This document shows positions 27,870-37,446 of a DNA stretch of 61,703 bases, piece after piece. The DNA comes from an uncultured Dorea sp. (GTDB lineage: Bacteria; Bacillota; Clostridia; Lachnospirales; Lachnospiraceae), in NCBI GenBank assembly GCA_910584575.1, contig CAJUBG010000018.1, positions 1 to 61,703 of the forward strand, given 5' to 3'. Each line of letters begins with the position of its first letter. Position 1 is the stretch's first letter. Below the pieces are notes generated by a model. It was not told the origin of the DNA. It ran no database searches and saw only the letters and a list, made by a program, of their open reading frames with translations. The position numbers were made by a program, and so were the translations under genes.

Positions 27870-30800
27870 ATGAAGCAAAGATACGAATGGGTCAGGGAGT
27901 TTTTTGCTCTCGGCCAGCCAAAGGTTCTGATTAGGAATGAAGTCCGGGACAGCCAGTCCGAGATGGGAAGGCTGTTGAACCGGCTTTTGGCCAGACTTGG
28001 GGTGGAGGCTCTGGAGGTTTCAGACCCTGTGTTTTGGGAGAGAAGGGACGGCTTTACTGTCGGGGGAGATGTGGTCTGGAACGGGAGGGATTATGAGCTT
28101 AAGCTAATGGGAGGGGAACGTAATGCAAGAGAACAGCTTTCGGTCTCCATGCGGCTAAAAGAAGAAAACCTGCCTCTGGAGGAATGTTATCCTCTGGCGG
28201 GAGTCCGTCTGGCGGAGGATTTCTTTTCAGTCAAGCGTGAGGATTTCTATGGGGGAATCTATGTGCTCTCCTCTGAGCTTGGATTTTTGTGCGGGGAGGA
28301 GGAGAGCCAAGGAGTTGCCTTCCGGCTTTGTATTCGCTTTACGCAAGAGTGTCCGATGTGGAGGCGGTTCGCGGTACTGATGCCGGACGCGGACGCGAAA
28401 ATTTCCTTTGAGGGAAGGATTTATCCTGATTCCCGTCCAATCTCCTATGAGGTCACAGGGGAATACCAGCGTCTTGTGCGGTTCCCTTTCTGGCAGGGGA
28501 GTCAAAGCGTCACCAGATGCAGGCTTACCCTTCAAAGCCACACAGAGGATATCTATACGCTGCCAAGGGAAGCCGGCGGCGAGCCTGTTTGGGAGGAATA
28601 TATGAGCCAGGCGTATTGGGAGGGCGCGTTTGATTTAAACCTTGGGGATTTTGGCTTACCCGAAATCTGGCTGAAAGAAAAGCTGTACATGCATGGACAG
28701 CAGTTTAACTTATGCGCCGCCTTTGAGGAGGGGCTTGCCGTCAGTCATGTGCCTGAGCTTTTTTGGGCCTTGTCCGGACGGACAGATATGCATCTGCCTT
28801 CGGACTGGCTTTCTCTGGACGCCGTAAAGTTGACGGATATCGCGTTTCGGATGCAGAAGGAGGTGGCGCTGGAGGCGGTATGGCCGGCTAACGAAAAAGA
28901 GGAGCTTCAGGGTGTGGCCCTGGTAATTGAGTTGTCTCTGCCGGCGGTTCCCCTTCCATTTTTTGCCGATGAGGATAAGCCCGCCGTGGTGGCTTTGATG
29001 CTGCAATGGGATCTTTTGCACAGTTCTCCCCTGCCTTTGGCTACACTGGCGTTTCGGAGCCACTGGAAGGGGTATGGAGTGAACCTGAATCTGGATTTGT
29101 CAGAGTTTTCCTTTATTGGACGCCTTTTTCGGGAGGCAGATTCTAATGAAATCTTTCCAGGCTTTTTTAATTTGGCTCTTACTGACCTTCGTGTGGCAGG
29201 CTCCCTTCCGGAAGCCTATTATGCGGTCCAGGTCACATTTGCGCAGCCCAAAGAGGAGAAGCTTCCTCTGGCGGGGAGGATGCTGGATATTATCCGAATC
29301 GGCGGATGGGGCTTCTATACGCCGGAGGGGCTTGGTCTGGGGCTTGACCTTCAAGTGGTTTTGCTTGGGGCGGTTTTTGGAATTTCAGGCAGCTATGTGA
29401 AGGAGGGGGAAAGCCAGGTGCTGACCCTATCGGGAGAGCTTCTTGCCCCTCTGTCTTTGTTAGAGCTTGTGGGTTATCTTCTGGGAAAACCTTTAGGCGG
29501 AGGCGAATTTGACTTAAAGCTCACACGGCTTCGGCTTAACTATGTGACGGAATTAGGGGAGAGGGCAGCCGGTCTTTCGGAGGGAAACGTCAGGAATTTT
29601 GAATTTCTGGCCGAGATTGCCTTTCATTGGAGTGCGGTAGATTTAAAGGCAGACACAACGTTTGCGTTAAATTGGAGCCGGAAGGAGGATTTCCGGATGA
29701 GCCTGTCCGCCCAGGTGGAATTCTTCGGTTTTCTGGCGAGGGCTCTCTGTGATGTGACGTCAAAGGGCGGCGTACTGGAAATGGACAGGGTGCGCTTTGA
29801 AATCCGTATGGCGGGGCTTGACCTGATGGCAAGGCAGCAGGAGGAGTGCGGCCATCAGGTTTTGCGCTTTGAGATTCGCGAGATCAATCTGGGAATCCTT
29901 TTAGAAAATCTGCTGGATATCATCATTCCGCAGACAAGCTGGTATCTGCCCTGGCCTTTTGGGATATTAAAGCAGGTGACCCTTAAGGATTTGTCGGTGA
30001 TGCTTGACAATACCGCAGGGATTGTGAGGGTGGAATATGGAATCGACCTGAAGATACTGGTATTTCATTTAAAGAGTATCGTGTTGGAATATGGGGACGG
30101 ACGAAACGGGCAGGAGGAGTATTTTACCCTGACTCTGGATTTGGGGCTGGTAACGGGAGAGAGGGCGGTATTGGAGGAAAATACCAGCCCTTATGCCATG
30201 GACTTTTTAAAAGGCTTATATCCGCCCATACCTAATCTTGGAAATTCTAAGTTCCGCCTCCGCTATCTTGCCATCGGCCAGAGGGTTAAGGTGGAGGTGC
30301 CGAGGACATTTGACGAGGCAGGGATTAAGGATGTCCTTTCGCAGCTTCGCAGACAGCTTCGAGAGGACGGCGCCCCTGTCCTGGACGTGGAAAATAACTG
30401 GGTGGCGGCGCTTGAGCTTACGCTGATGGACAGCATTGATGTGACGATTCTTCTGTGTGATCCCCGCATTTACGGGCTTCAGCTTGAGATTGGCAAAGGC
30501 TGTGACATGACAAAGGATTTGGCGGGGCTTAAACTTGTCATCCTGTACAGTAGGGTCACAGAGAGTATCGGTATGTTCTATGCCAGGCTGTCCCTGCCGG
30601 AAGCCTTCCGTAAAATCGAGCTTGGGGCGGTTAAGCTTCAGCTTGGGGAGGTTGCGGCTGCCATTTACACGAACGGCGATTTTAAGATTGACCTTGGGTT
30701 CCCTCACGGCGGCGATTTTTCCCGTTCCTTTGGGCTTACTTATCTTATTTTCAGCGGAAAAGGAGGCTTCTATCTGGGCGTCCTCCACGGCGAGACGTCC

Positions 30801-33800
30801 GCGCAGGTGCCGGAGGTTTCAAGGGGGCATTTTGACACGGTGCTAGAGCTTGGAGTGGGTATCAGCGCAGGTCTTGGACGGGAATTTTCCTTAGGGCCGG
30901 TGCGTTTTGGCGCCAGTATCCAGATGGTTGCGCTCTTTCAGGGTGTGATTGCACAGTATGTACCAGAGGAGGGTAATCAAAAGGACGCCACGTATTTTAA
31001 GGTAAGGGCCATGGCAGGGGTGACGGCCTCCGTATACGGGGAAGTGGATTTTGTGGTGCTCAAGATTAGCTTCTCTGTCAATCTGTCCGTGACCGCAGAC
31101 CTTACCATTGAAAGTTACCGGCAGACCCTTCTTAGGCTTCAGGTACGGGCAGCGGTGCGGGCTTTTATTAAGATATTGTTCATCAAGATTAATTTTAGTT
31201 TTGACTTTGAATGGAGCCCTGTCTTTACACTGGGGGAGGATTTCCTAGCGCCCTGGGAGACGCCGGTGCGGGCGGTTGAAGGGAGGAATCAGGAGTATGC
31301 TCTGGACTTTCAGGGAATCAGGGTATTTGAAAAGCCGAGAATGATTGAGGCTATGCTGACTCCCTACGGCGGTGTGGATAAGGCTTCTTTAAACGGGATT
31401 TCAGACGGGGAGGTAACGCGTCGGGTTGCCGTCCTGCCTTTACTGTATGGGTATCAGGACGCGTCGTCGGGCTGTCAGATGAAAAGCGCGCAAAAGTCGC
31501 CTGTTGGAGTGCTGGCTATTGCGCTGCTTCGGCGCTGCTGCCTTGCCCTTGGAATGGGGGAGGAGATTCCTTATGAAGCTCTGGAATGGTTAGCGCAGGA
31601 GATTGCAAAGCCGGAGGTATTTGAGGCGGGCTTTGGGTGGGAGATATTGGAGGAATTTCTGACGGATAATCTTCATGTGAGATTTTTGCCCTGGGAGTGT
31701 AAGGATAACGGGGAGGAAGAACACAGGGTTCCCTTTCCCATGCCGCCTCTGGCAACGGTCTGCTGGCAAAGCGGAGATATTTCCGAGCAGTATGACTTAT
31801 CTTTAGAACCGCTGATTACCTCTGAAATGCTTGGCCAGATGGAGGAATACTATTCCATGCTGCGTCCGGAGGGGACGGGGCTTATTGAGAATTTGGCCAG
31901 GAATCGGGGAAATGGCTTCCCAATGGCCAAGTGGATGTTCCGTGACTATTTTTATCTGTTTTCCAAGGCTTTAGTGTCTCAGGCATTGCAGCATTATCCA
32001 AAAGGGGAAGCGGCGGCGTCTATCTCGGCGCTGACAGAGGAGATTTTAAAAGAGGAGGTGTTTGCTTCTGTCAGCGGCCTTGTATCAAGGGGTGTGCTTG
32101 GAGGGATGCGTTTTGCCTATGAGGATGAAGGAGGGATGGCGACGGAGAGCCTTTTTACCTATGCAAGGCAGCAGTATGGAGGCCCGGCAGAGGATATGCT
32201 TTACCGTATAAGAAAGTCCGGCGGTGGAGAATGGTTTGAGCTTAATGAGACAGAGCTGCGTTTTACGTCAAAGGACGTGGAATTCCCGCCGGCATCCATG
32301 GAGGCGTCCATGGACTGCCAGGTTTTGCCCTATTATCAGACGAAACGCCGGATTCTGGAATTAAAGGGTATGACAGAGGTAAAAGGAGTTCCCTTGCGCC
32401 GCATTTACACTGTAAACGGGACATTACCCAGGGAATACCGCGTGGCAGTCCGTGAGGGGGAGGAAATGCATGACGTTGAGGCCAGGGTGCGGCCCTGCCG
32501 TATGCTGCGCGTTCCCTTAACCAGGGCTTTGAAGGATAAGTTTAGCGTGGGGTGTCTGGGGCAGGAGGCGGCTCTTATGCTTGATACCCTGGAGCTTGGA
32601 CGGGTGGAAAACGCAGAGTGCTACCGCGTTGCCAATGCCCCAGGCGAGGAGGGCAGCGGCCTTGCGGTGGTTGACGGGGAAATGTTTTTGTTTCGGCAGA
32701 ATCTAAGCAAAGAGGCCGAAAAGCCGCTTGAGAGGCGGTATATGGATGGCAAAGGGAACAGCGCTTATCTGCCAGGGCAGCGGGAGAGGTTCTTTGAGCT
32801 TCTTAAGGATGCGTCCAGGGTGAATTCCAGAGGCTATTTTCTGGCGTGTACCGTGCCGGAGGAGGCGGTAAGGGAAGGCTTTTTAGAGCTTTTGTTTTTG
32901 CTGTATACAGCAGAGGAGGCGGACTGTCTAGTGGTGGATTATGAGGACGCAAGGAGGCTTTCCTTACGTCCGGTGGTAATGACAGAGGAAACCTATGAGA
33001 CGCCGGTGTATCGTCCGGGGCATACGGGGATTTCCCTTGAGATTGGCGAGCCGGAGACGTTTTTGTCCCAACCCTTCCAGATGCTTCGCAGCAGGATTGT
33101 GTCGGCGAAAGAAAGGGGAGGGCAGCGTCCGCCTGTGAAGAATGAGAGAGGCTTTTTGCCAAGTGCAATAAGCCTTCCGGTGACGCCTCTAACCCAGGGG
33201 GAGAGGGCGCGGTTTACGCAGATTCTTCCCTTGTATCGGTGTTTTACCAAGGATGAGGACCCCTATGGAGGGCTTGTGGATTATGAGAGCTTGAAAATCC
33301 GGTTTGCATTGCTGGATGTAACGGGAAATGAAACCGGAGAGGGCCTTTCTATGGACGTGGAGTTAGGCTATACAGACCCTTTAGAGCCGCCGTCAGCCTA
33401 TCCGGAAACCAGGCTTGGCTACGGAATACGGGGCAGCGGCGGGGAACTAAAGGTTGAGGTGACGGTCTCCTGTAAGAATCCGGAAAACGGCCTGGATGAT
33501 GAGGAAATCCGGCTTGCCAGGCAGGCGTATTACCAACTGCTGCAAAGGGATACCAGTCTTTGGCTGGAGGTGATGGGAAACCGTCAGAAGCAGGAAAAGA
33601 AGGGTTTGTTAGATTATCTGGACGAGCTGCGAAAGGGACGTCTGCCAAAGTGCCATGTTACGTTTCTTATGTCTGTTCCACGTCCTTCTAAGGAGGCGGT
33701 CTGCCTTGACGTGGGCCTTGTGATTGAGAGGGACGCCTCTTTTCTATCCCCCCTGCTTTCGTCAAAGAGCGTTCGGGAAATGGTATCCGTGGCGAGAGGG

Positions 33801-35624
33801 GCAGTCCCTATGAAGGAGGATGGGATTTTGGATGGGCAGATTGCAAGGCTAGGAAGTACGGGAGAGCTGTATCACCTGCATTTGCCTGAATGGGACATTG
33901 AGGAGGGGGCTGTTGCCTATGCCTTAGCGCCTCTGAGCAGGAGGCTGGAAGCTTTGTCAGAGCTTCGGGTGTACACCCTGTCGGGGGAGGAAGCGTCTGT
34001 CAGCTATTCGGAGGTAGATTTGGAGGAATGGGCGGACATATTTTTTCAGGATTTTGAGAGGGTCATTGGGCCTGCTTCTATGCTTGGGCTTAAGCAGGAG
34101 GAATTAGAAGAATTGCTTGAGATGAAGGAGGAATTTGCCGAAAGGATTGGTTCCCAGATGACTGCCGTGGAGAGAGGCGTACAGGCTGAACAAAGGAGAG
34201 AGGCGGCAGTACATTTTTTCACTGAGCAGTTGAAGCAGAATCTATATCTGGCGAGGCAGACGGATGTAGTGGCGGTATACAGGACTACGGCGTCTCTTAA
34301 TGAGAAGCAGGCGTATCTGGGCGTGTTAGGAGAGCTTAGAGACTTATGTGAGCCTGTGGCAATGGAGAACCAGGCGGGCAGGCAGGAGGAAAAAAGCGGT
34401 GTAAGCCTGTCTCTTGGAAAACTTGGGGAGGACGGGCTTCTGGCTCTTGCCCTGCGGTGCGGCGAAAGAGAGCGTCACAGGAGGGTGACGGGAGAGGTGG
34501 GGCTTCAGATTACGGATTTGGAATGGCGGGACGGATTGGGAGGGCTTCCCAAGTATTATTCCTATCTGTTCCCTCAGACAAAGCAGCTTCGGGTAAATGT
34601 ACCTGTTCCGAACCGTTACTTTCCTCCCATTCCTGCTCTTATGTGGCATGAAGCCCTTTCGTCAGAGAAGCTTCTTGAGTGGGACTACCGGTTCTGTTTT
34701 TCGCATAAGACGGCTGCTCAGGACGTGGTGAATATTGAGGTTCGGTTTGACAATGCGCAAAAGAACCGGATGGGTTATACGCTTCCTGAGGCATTGGGGC
34801 AATACATGTTTTTGCGGGAGGATATCCTAAATGCCAGGGAGGGCGCGGTCAAGGGAATGCTTCGCGTAAGCCGAAAGATACTGAATTCCTGGGGAGTGGA
34901 CGAGGAAAAGAGGGCGGCCTGCCGTGATGAGGAGGGGGTGCGGCTGGTTCTGTCAATCGACCCAGAGAGGGATGAGCTGCTTTTGGAGGGCGCAGGCGCA
35001 AAAGTTGAGCTTCAGTTAGTAAGCGGAGAATGGACGGCGCTTAAGGGAGAGGGGAATCGATATGAGATTCCAAAAGACGCCAAAAGAGAGCCTTATCTGT
35101 ACCGTTTTACTTTACAGGGGCTTCCCCTTGCATCGGTACGGCAGGCGAATACAAAGGTCTGGGTGTCGAGGAATCAGGCCATTCCCAATATTGCGCCTGA
35201 GTTTGTGCTTACGACGAAGCCGGCAGAGTTTCCGTCGGCGTTAAAGCCCTTTATCCTGCGGGAACAAAGAGTTGAACTGGGCAGTTGGGAGGAGGCCCAT
35301 TTTACGGAGAGCCTAAAAGCGCTGTGCCAGGGCTTTGGAAGCCCGGCGTTAGAGCTTGGCTTTGGCAGGAGGCTTGCCGAAGCGTGGGATATGTATCTTT
35401 GGCTGCCGATTCTCTACCTGCCGGACATTCCTGTGGAGTCATTGGATAGAAGCCTTCGGGATGGATATCAGGAGATTGAGAAATGGATAAAGGAAAATAT
35501 CAGTGAAAAGGTATTGGAGGAGGGGGTGGTCAGAGTCCGTATGGGCTTGTCTGACATAAGCGACAAGTCGTACCGTAAGGCGGATTTGAAAGAATTAATT
35601 TTCCGGATTCAAAAAAACTGTTGA
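27870..35624 (+). CDS. Giant 2584-residue beta-rich protein of unknown function
   Basis: This is an unbroken 7.75-kb frame with its ATG 8 bp after AGAGAGGA. It has no signal peptide (MKQRYEWVREFFALGQPK) and no clear membrane anchor. Residues 1-1120 are dominated by amphipathic beta strands, as in LDLQVVLLGAVFGISGSYV. Residues 950-1120 hold a Gly-rich barrel-like stretch (FSGKGGFYLGVLHG; VGISAGLGREFSLGPVRF). A helical, Glu-rich coiled segment lies at about 2050-2130 (LEELLEMKEEFAERIGSQM), and the C-terminus returns to strands. The central part recalls very large DUF6603-type proteins, an impression I could not test. It is the last gene of the five-gene operon. Confidence 0.72.
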   Translation: MKQRYEWVREFFALGQPKVLIRNEVRDSQSEMGRLLNRLLARLGVEALEVSDPVFWERRDGFTVGGDVVWNGRDYELKLMGGERNAREQLSVSMRLKEENLPLEECYPLAGVRLAEDFFSVKREDFYGGIYVLSSELGFLCGEEESQGVAFRLCIRFTQECPMWRRFAVLMPDADAKISFEGRIYPDSRPISYEVTGEYQRLVRFPFWQGSQSVTRCRLTLQSHTEDIYTLPREAGGEPVWEEYMSQAYWEGAFDLNLGDFGLPEIWLKEKLYMHGQQFNLCAAFEEGLAVSHVPELFWALSGRTDMHLPSDWLSLDAVKLTDIAFRMQKEVALEAVWPANEKEELQGVALVIELSLPAVPLPFFADEDKPAVVALMLQWDLLHSSPLPLATLAFRSHWKGYGVNLNLDLSEFSFIGRLFREADSNEIFPGFFNLALTDLRVAGSLPEAYYAVQVTFAQPKEEKLPLAGRMLDIIRIGGWGFYTPEGLGLGLDLQVVLLGAVFGISGSYVKEGESQVLTLSGELLAPLSLLELVGYLLGKPLGGGEFDLKLTRLRLNYVTELGERAAGLSEGNVRNFEFLAEIAFHWSAVDLKADTTFALNWSRKEDFRMSLSAQVEFFGFLARALCDVTSKGGVLEMDRVRFEIRMAGLDLMARQQEECGHQVLRFEIREINLGILLENLLDIIIPQTSWYLPWPFGILKQVTLKDLSVMLDNTAGIVRVEYGIDLKILVFHLKSIVLEYGDGRNGQEEYFTLTLDLGLVTGERAVLEENTSPYAMDFLKGLYPPIPNLGNSKFRLRYLAIGQRVKVEVPRTFDEAGIKDVLSQLRRQLREDGAPVLDVENNWVAALELTLMDSIDVTILLCDPRIYGLQLEIGKGCDMTKDLAGLKLVILYSRVTESIGMFYARLSLPEAFRKIELGAVKLQLGEVAAAIYTNGDFKIDLGFPHGGDFSRSFGLTYLIFSGKGGFYLGVLHGETSAQVPEVSRGHFDTVLELGVGISAGLGREFSLGPVRFGASIQMVALFQGVIAQYVPEEGNQKDATYFKVRAMAGVTASVYGEVDFVVLKISFSVNLSVTADLTIESYRQTLLRLQVRAAVRAFIKILFIKINFSFDFEWSPVFTLGEDFLAPWETPVRAVEGRNQEYALDFQGIRVFEKPRMIEAMLTPYGGVDKASLNGISDGEVTRRVAVLPLLYGYQDASSGCQMKSAQKSPVGVLAIALLRRCCLALGMGEEIPYEALEWLAQEIAKPEVFEAGFGWEILEEFLTDNLHVRFLPWECKDNGEEEHRVPFPMPPLATVCWQSGDISEQYDLSLEPLITSEMLGQMEEYYSMLRPEGTGLIENLARNRGNGFPMAKWMFRDYFYLFSKALVSQALQHYPKGEAAASISALTEEILKEEVFASVSGLVSRGVLGGMRFAYEDEGGMATESLFTYARQQYGGPAEDMLYRIRKSGGGEWFELNETELRFTSKDVEFPPASMEASMDCQVLPYYQTKRRILELKGMTEVKGVPLRRIYTVNGTLPREYRVAVREGEEMHDVEARVRPCRMLRVPLTRALKDKFSVGCLGQEAALMLDTLELGRVENAECYRVANAPGEEGSGLAVVDGEMFLFRQNLSKEAEKPLERRYMDGKGNSAYLPGQRERFFELLKDASRVNSRGYFLACTVPEEAVREGFLELLFLLYTAEEADCLVVDYEDARRLSLRPVVMTEETYETPVYRPGHTGISLEIGEPETFLSQPFQMLRSRIVSAKERGGQRPPVKNERGFLPSAISLPVTPLTQGERARFTQILPLYRCFTKDEDPYGGLVDYESLKIRFALLDVTGNETGEGLSMDVELGYTDPLEPPSAYPETRLGYGIRGSGGELKVEVTVSCKNPENGLDDEEIRLARQAYYQLLQRDTSLWLEVMGNRQKQEKKGLLDYLDELRKGRLPKCHVTFLMSVPRPSKEAVCLDVGLVIERDASFLSPLLSSKSVREMVSVARGAVPMKEDGILDGQIARLGSTGELYHLHLPEWDIEEGAVAYALAPLSRRLEALSELRVYTLSGEEASVSYSEVDLEEWADIFFQDFERVIGPASMLGLKQEELEELLEMKEEFAERIGSQMTAVERGVQAEQRREAAVHFFTEQLKQNLYLARQTDVVAVYRTTASLNEKQAYLGVLGELRDLCEPVAMENQAGRQEEKSGVSLSLGKLGEDGLLALALRCGERERHRRVTGEVGLQITDLEWRDGLGGLPKYYSYLFPQTKQLRVNVPVPNRYFPPIPALMWHEALSSEKLLEWDYRFCFSHKTAAQDVVNIEVRFDNAQKNRMGYTLPEALGQYMFLREDILNAREGAVKGMLRVSRKILNSWGVDEEKRAACRDEEGVRLVLSIDPERDELLLEGAGAKVELQLVSGEWTALKGEGNRYEIPKDAKREPYLYRFTLQGLPLASVRQANTKVWVSRNQAIPNIAPEFVLTTKPAEFPSALKPFILREQRVELGSWEEAHFTESLKALCQGFGSPALELGFGRRLAEAWDMYLWLPILYLPDIPVESLDRSLRDGYQEIEKWIKENISEKVLEEGVVRVRMGLSDISDKSYRKADLKELIFRIQKNC

Positions 35625-35725
35625 TAATATAGCCGGAATAGTAGTACAATGCTAGTTGACGGTAATATCAAAATGATATGTGTATGACACAGAACAATAT
35701 AGGGAAAAGTAAAGGAGAGATGATT

Positions 35726-36103
35726 ATGAAAGTAGTAGCAACAAAGAAAGCGCCGGAAGCATTGGGACCGTATTCACAGGGGTATGTGCATAATGGAATC
35801 TTCTATTCCGCAGGCCAGGTTCCGATTAATCCGGAAACAGGCGAAGTAGAGGCAGATACCATTGAGGGACAGGCAGAACAGGTATGCAAGAATTTAGGGG
35901 CGGTCTTGGAGGAGGCAGGGACATCCTTTGACAAGGTGCTTAAGACCACCTGTTTCCTGGCGGATATGGGGGATTTTGCGGCATTTAACCAGGTATACGC
36001 AAAGTATTTCACCTCCAAGCCGGCGAGAAGCTGCGTGGCGGTTAAGACTCTGCCGAAGAATGTGAAATGTGAAGTCGAGCTGATTGCGGTTGTGGGAGAA
36101 TAA
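35726..36103 (+). CDS. ridA: RidA family reactive intermediate/imine deaminase
   Basis: This is a 125-residue YjgF/YER057c/UK114 (RidA) protein that hydrolyses 2-aminoacrylate and other enamines released by PLP enzymes. Typical segments are APEALGPYSQGYVHNGIFY, SAGQVPINPETGE, and the C-terminal KPARSCVAVKTLPKNVKCEVE, whose Arg binds the substrate carboxylate. I start at the second ATG (35726) because AAAGGAG lies 8 bp upstream. TTGACG at 35656-35661 may be its -35 box, but the -10 box is unclear. Confidence 0.95.
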   Translation: MKVVATKKAPEALGPYSQGYVHNGIFYSAGQVPINPETGEVEADTIEGQAEQVCKNLGAVLEEAGTSFDKVLKTTCFLADMGDFAAFNQVYAKYFTSKPARSCVAVKTLPKNVKCEVELIAVVGE

Positions 36104-36137
36104 GCAGAGAAACTGACTGCGGTTGTGAGTGAATAAG
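36080..36137 (+). repeat. Imperfect tandem duplication of the ridA 3' end
   Basis: The 25 bp at 36080-36104 that end ridA, including its TAA, recur at 36113-36137 with three mismatches and a 33-bp period (CTGATTGCGGTTGTG versus CTGACTGCGGTTGTG). The second copy is noncoding and ends with its own TAAG just before the mrp ribosome site. Confidence 0.75.
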
Positions 36138-36154
36138 AAAAGAGGTAATGAATT

Positions 36155-36988
36155 ATGGCAGAAGAACAGCAGAATGGCTGCACGTCGTCTGACTGCGCCG
36201 GATGCGCCCATGCAGGGTCATGCAGCAGCAAGCCCCAGGACTTGAGAGAGCCGGCGAATCCGTTTTCCAAGATTAAAAAGGTAATCGCCGTTGTCAGCGG
36301 TAAGGGCGGCGTAGGCAAGTCCTTAGTGACTGCAAGCCTGGCGAGGATGATGCGCGAGCAGGGATTTCAGGTCGGTATCCTGGATGCTGACGTGACAGGG
36401 CCTTCCATTCCGAAGATGTACGGGCTTCATGAGAAGGCAAAAGGAGACGAGGCGGGAATCTTTCCATGCGAGGCCAAGGACGGCACAAGAATTATGTCGG
36501 TGAACCTGCTTCTTGAGAATGAGTCGGATCCTGTTATATGGAGAGGGCCGGTGATTGCAGGCGTTGTGACCCAGTTCTGGACGGACGTTATGTGGGGCGA
36601 GCTTGACTATCTGTTCGTGGACATGCCGCCGGGAACCGGAGACGTGCCGCTGACGGTGTTCCAGTCCCTTCCGGTGGACGGCGTGGTAATCGTGACGTCT
36701 CCACAGGATTTGGTTCAGATGATCGTTAGGAAGGCTTACAATATGGCGAAGGCTATGAATATTCCGGTACTTGGGATTGTGGAGAATTATAGCTATCTGG
36801 TGTGTCCGGACTGCGGGAAGCAGATTTCCGTGTTCGGAAAGAGTCATGTAGACCAGGCGGCAGAAGAACTTAAAATTCCGGTGTTGGGGAAGATGCCGAT
36901 AGATGCCAGGCTTGCTGAGGCGGTGGAGAATGAGAAGTTCCATGAGATCAGCAACGAGTATCTTAAGGCGGCTGTGAATCAGATATAG
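36155..36988 (+). CDS. Mrp/NBP35 (ApbC) family ATP-binding protein
   Basis: This is a 277-residue P-loop ATPase that carries Fe-S clusters to target enzymes. The N-terminus has a Cys cluster (CTSSDCAGCAHAGSC) typical of NBP35-type members, followed by the deviant Walker A GKGGVGKS near residue 50, ILDADVTGPSIPKMYGL, FVDMPPGTGDVPLTVFQS and the C-terminal CPDCGKQI, whose CxxC ligates the bridging cluster. It lies 51 bp after ridA on the same strand and ends at a strong terminator, so the two probably share a message. Confidence 0.94.
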   Translation: MAEEQQNGCTSSDCAGCAHAGSCSSKPQDLREPANPFSKIKKVIAVVSGKGGVGKSLVTASLARMMREQGFQVGILDADVTGPSIPKMYGLHEKAKGDEAGIFPCEAKDGTRIMSVNLLLENESDPVIWRGPVIAGVVTQFWTDVMWGELDYLFVDMPPGTGDVPLTVFQSLPVDGVVIVTSPQDLVQMIVRKAYNMAKAMNIPVLGIVENYSYLVCPDCGKQISVFGKSHVDQAAEELKIPVLGKMPIDARLAEAVENEKFHEISNEYLKAAVNQI

Positions 36989-36994
36989 AAATTG

Positions 36995-37033
36995 TGGCGC
37001 AGGCGGCAGGAAAGGGTTGCCTGCGCCATTTTT
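36995..37033 (+). terminator. Strong Rho-independent terminator after mrp
   Basis: TGGCGCAGGC and GCCTGCGCCA form a perfect 10-bp stem around a 14-nt loop, followed by TTTTTCG. It starts 7 bp after the mrp stop codon. Confidence 0.9.
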
Positions 37034-37113
37034 CGTGTGGGAAATGTGCGAGATATAGAAAAAATGCAGATAATAATCTATAATTATGAAAAAAATATTC
37101 TTGGGAGACAGGT

Positions 37114-37426
37114 ATGTATCGCAGATTGATTGAACAATTAAAAAAATGGAAAGACAGCCAAAATCGTAAGCCCATGATTATGCGAGGCGCCAGACAAGTG
37201 GGAAAGACATGGCTTATGAAGGAATTTGGCCGCACCTGTTATAAAAAGTGCGCGTATATTTCTATGGATGAAAATGAAGTTATGGAGGAGGTATTCAGAG
37301 ACGCGTTTGACATTTCAAGAATTATATCATCCAAATCTGGCGGTGCGGACATCTATGTCCGATTATAGAGAACAGGAGTGGATGGTAAATATTCCGCTGT
37401 ATCTTGTTGGAAGTGATTTATTTTGA
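37114..37426 (+). pseudogene. AAA ATPase (DUF4143 family), internally deleted and frameshifted
   Basis: The first ~65 codons encode a normal start of this ATPase family (RLIEQLKKWKDSQNRKPMIM, then Walker A GARQVGKTWLMKEFG). After DAFDISRI the frame runs into noise and stops at 37368. In the +1 frame the sequence YHPNLAVRTSMSDYREQEWM continues to NIPLYLVGSDLF and a stop at 37426, which is the usual C-terminus of the same family. Family members are about 400-430 residues, so most of the middle is missing. I read this as a large internal deletion that joined the ends out of frame. Confidence 0.75.
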
Positions 37427-37446
37427 TAAAGGGAGGGCTGCTTGCG

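Noticed and set aside
27285..27878. 197-residue open frame on the minus strand
   Set aside because: It is antisense to the metallo-beta-lactamase-fold gene, whose catalytic motifs are intact, and the frame reads as Arg/His/Pro-rich shadow sequence.
30216..30788. 190-residue open frame on the minus strand
   Set aside because: It is a shadow of the giant gene in a G+C-rich stretch; such antisense frames occur throughout 21-36 kb.
36323..36943. 206-residue open frame on the minus strand
   Set aside because: It is antisense to the Mrp ATPase with its Walker and CxxC motifs; the content is His/Arg-rich with no recognisable domain.
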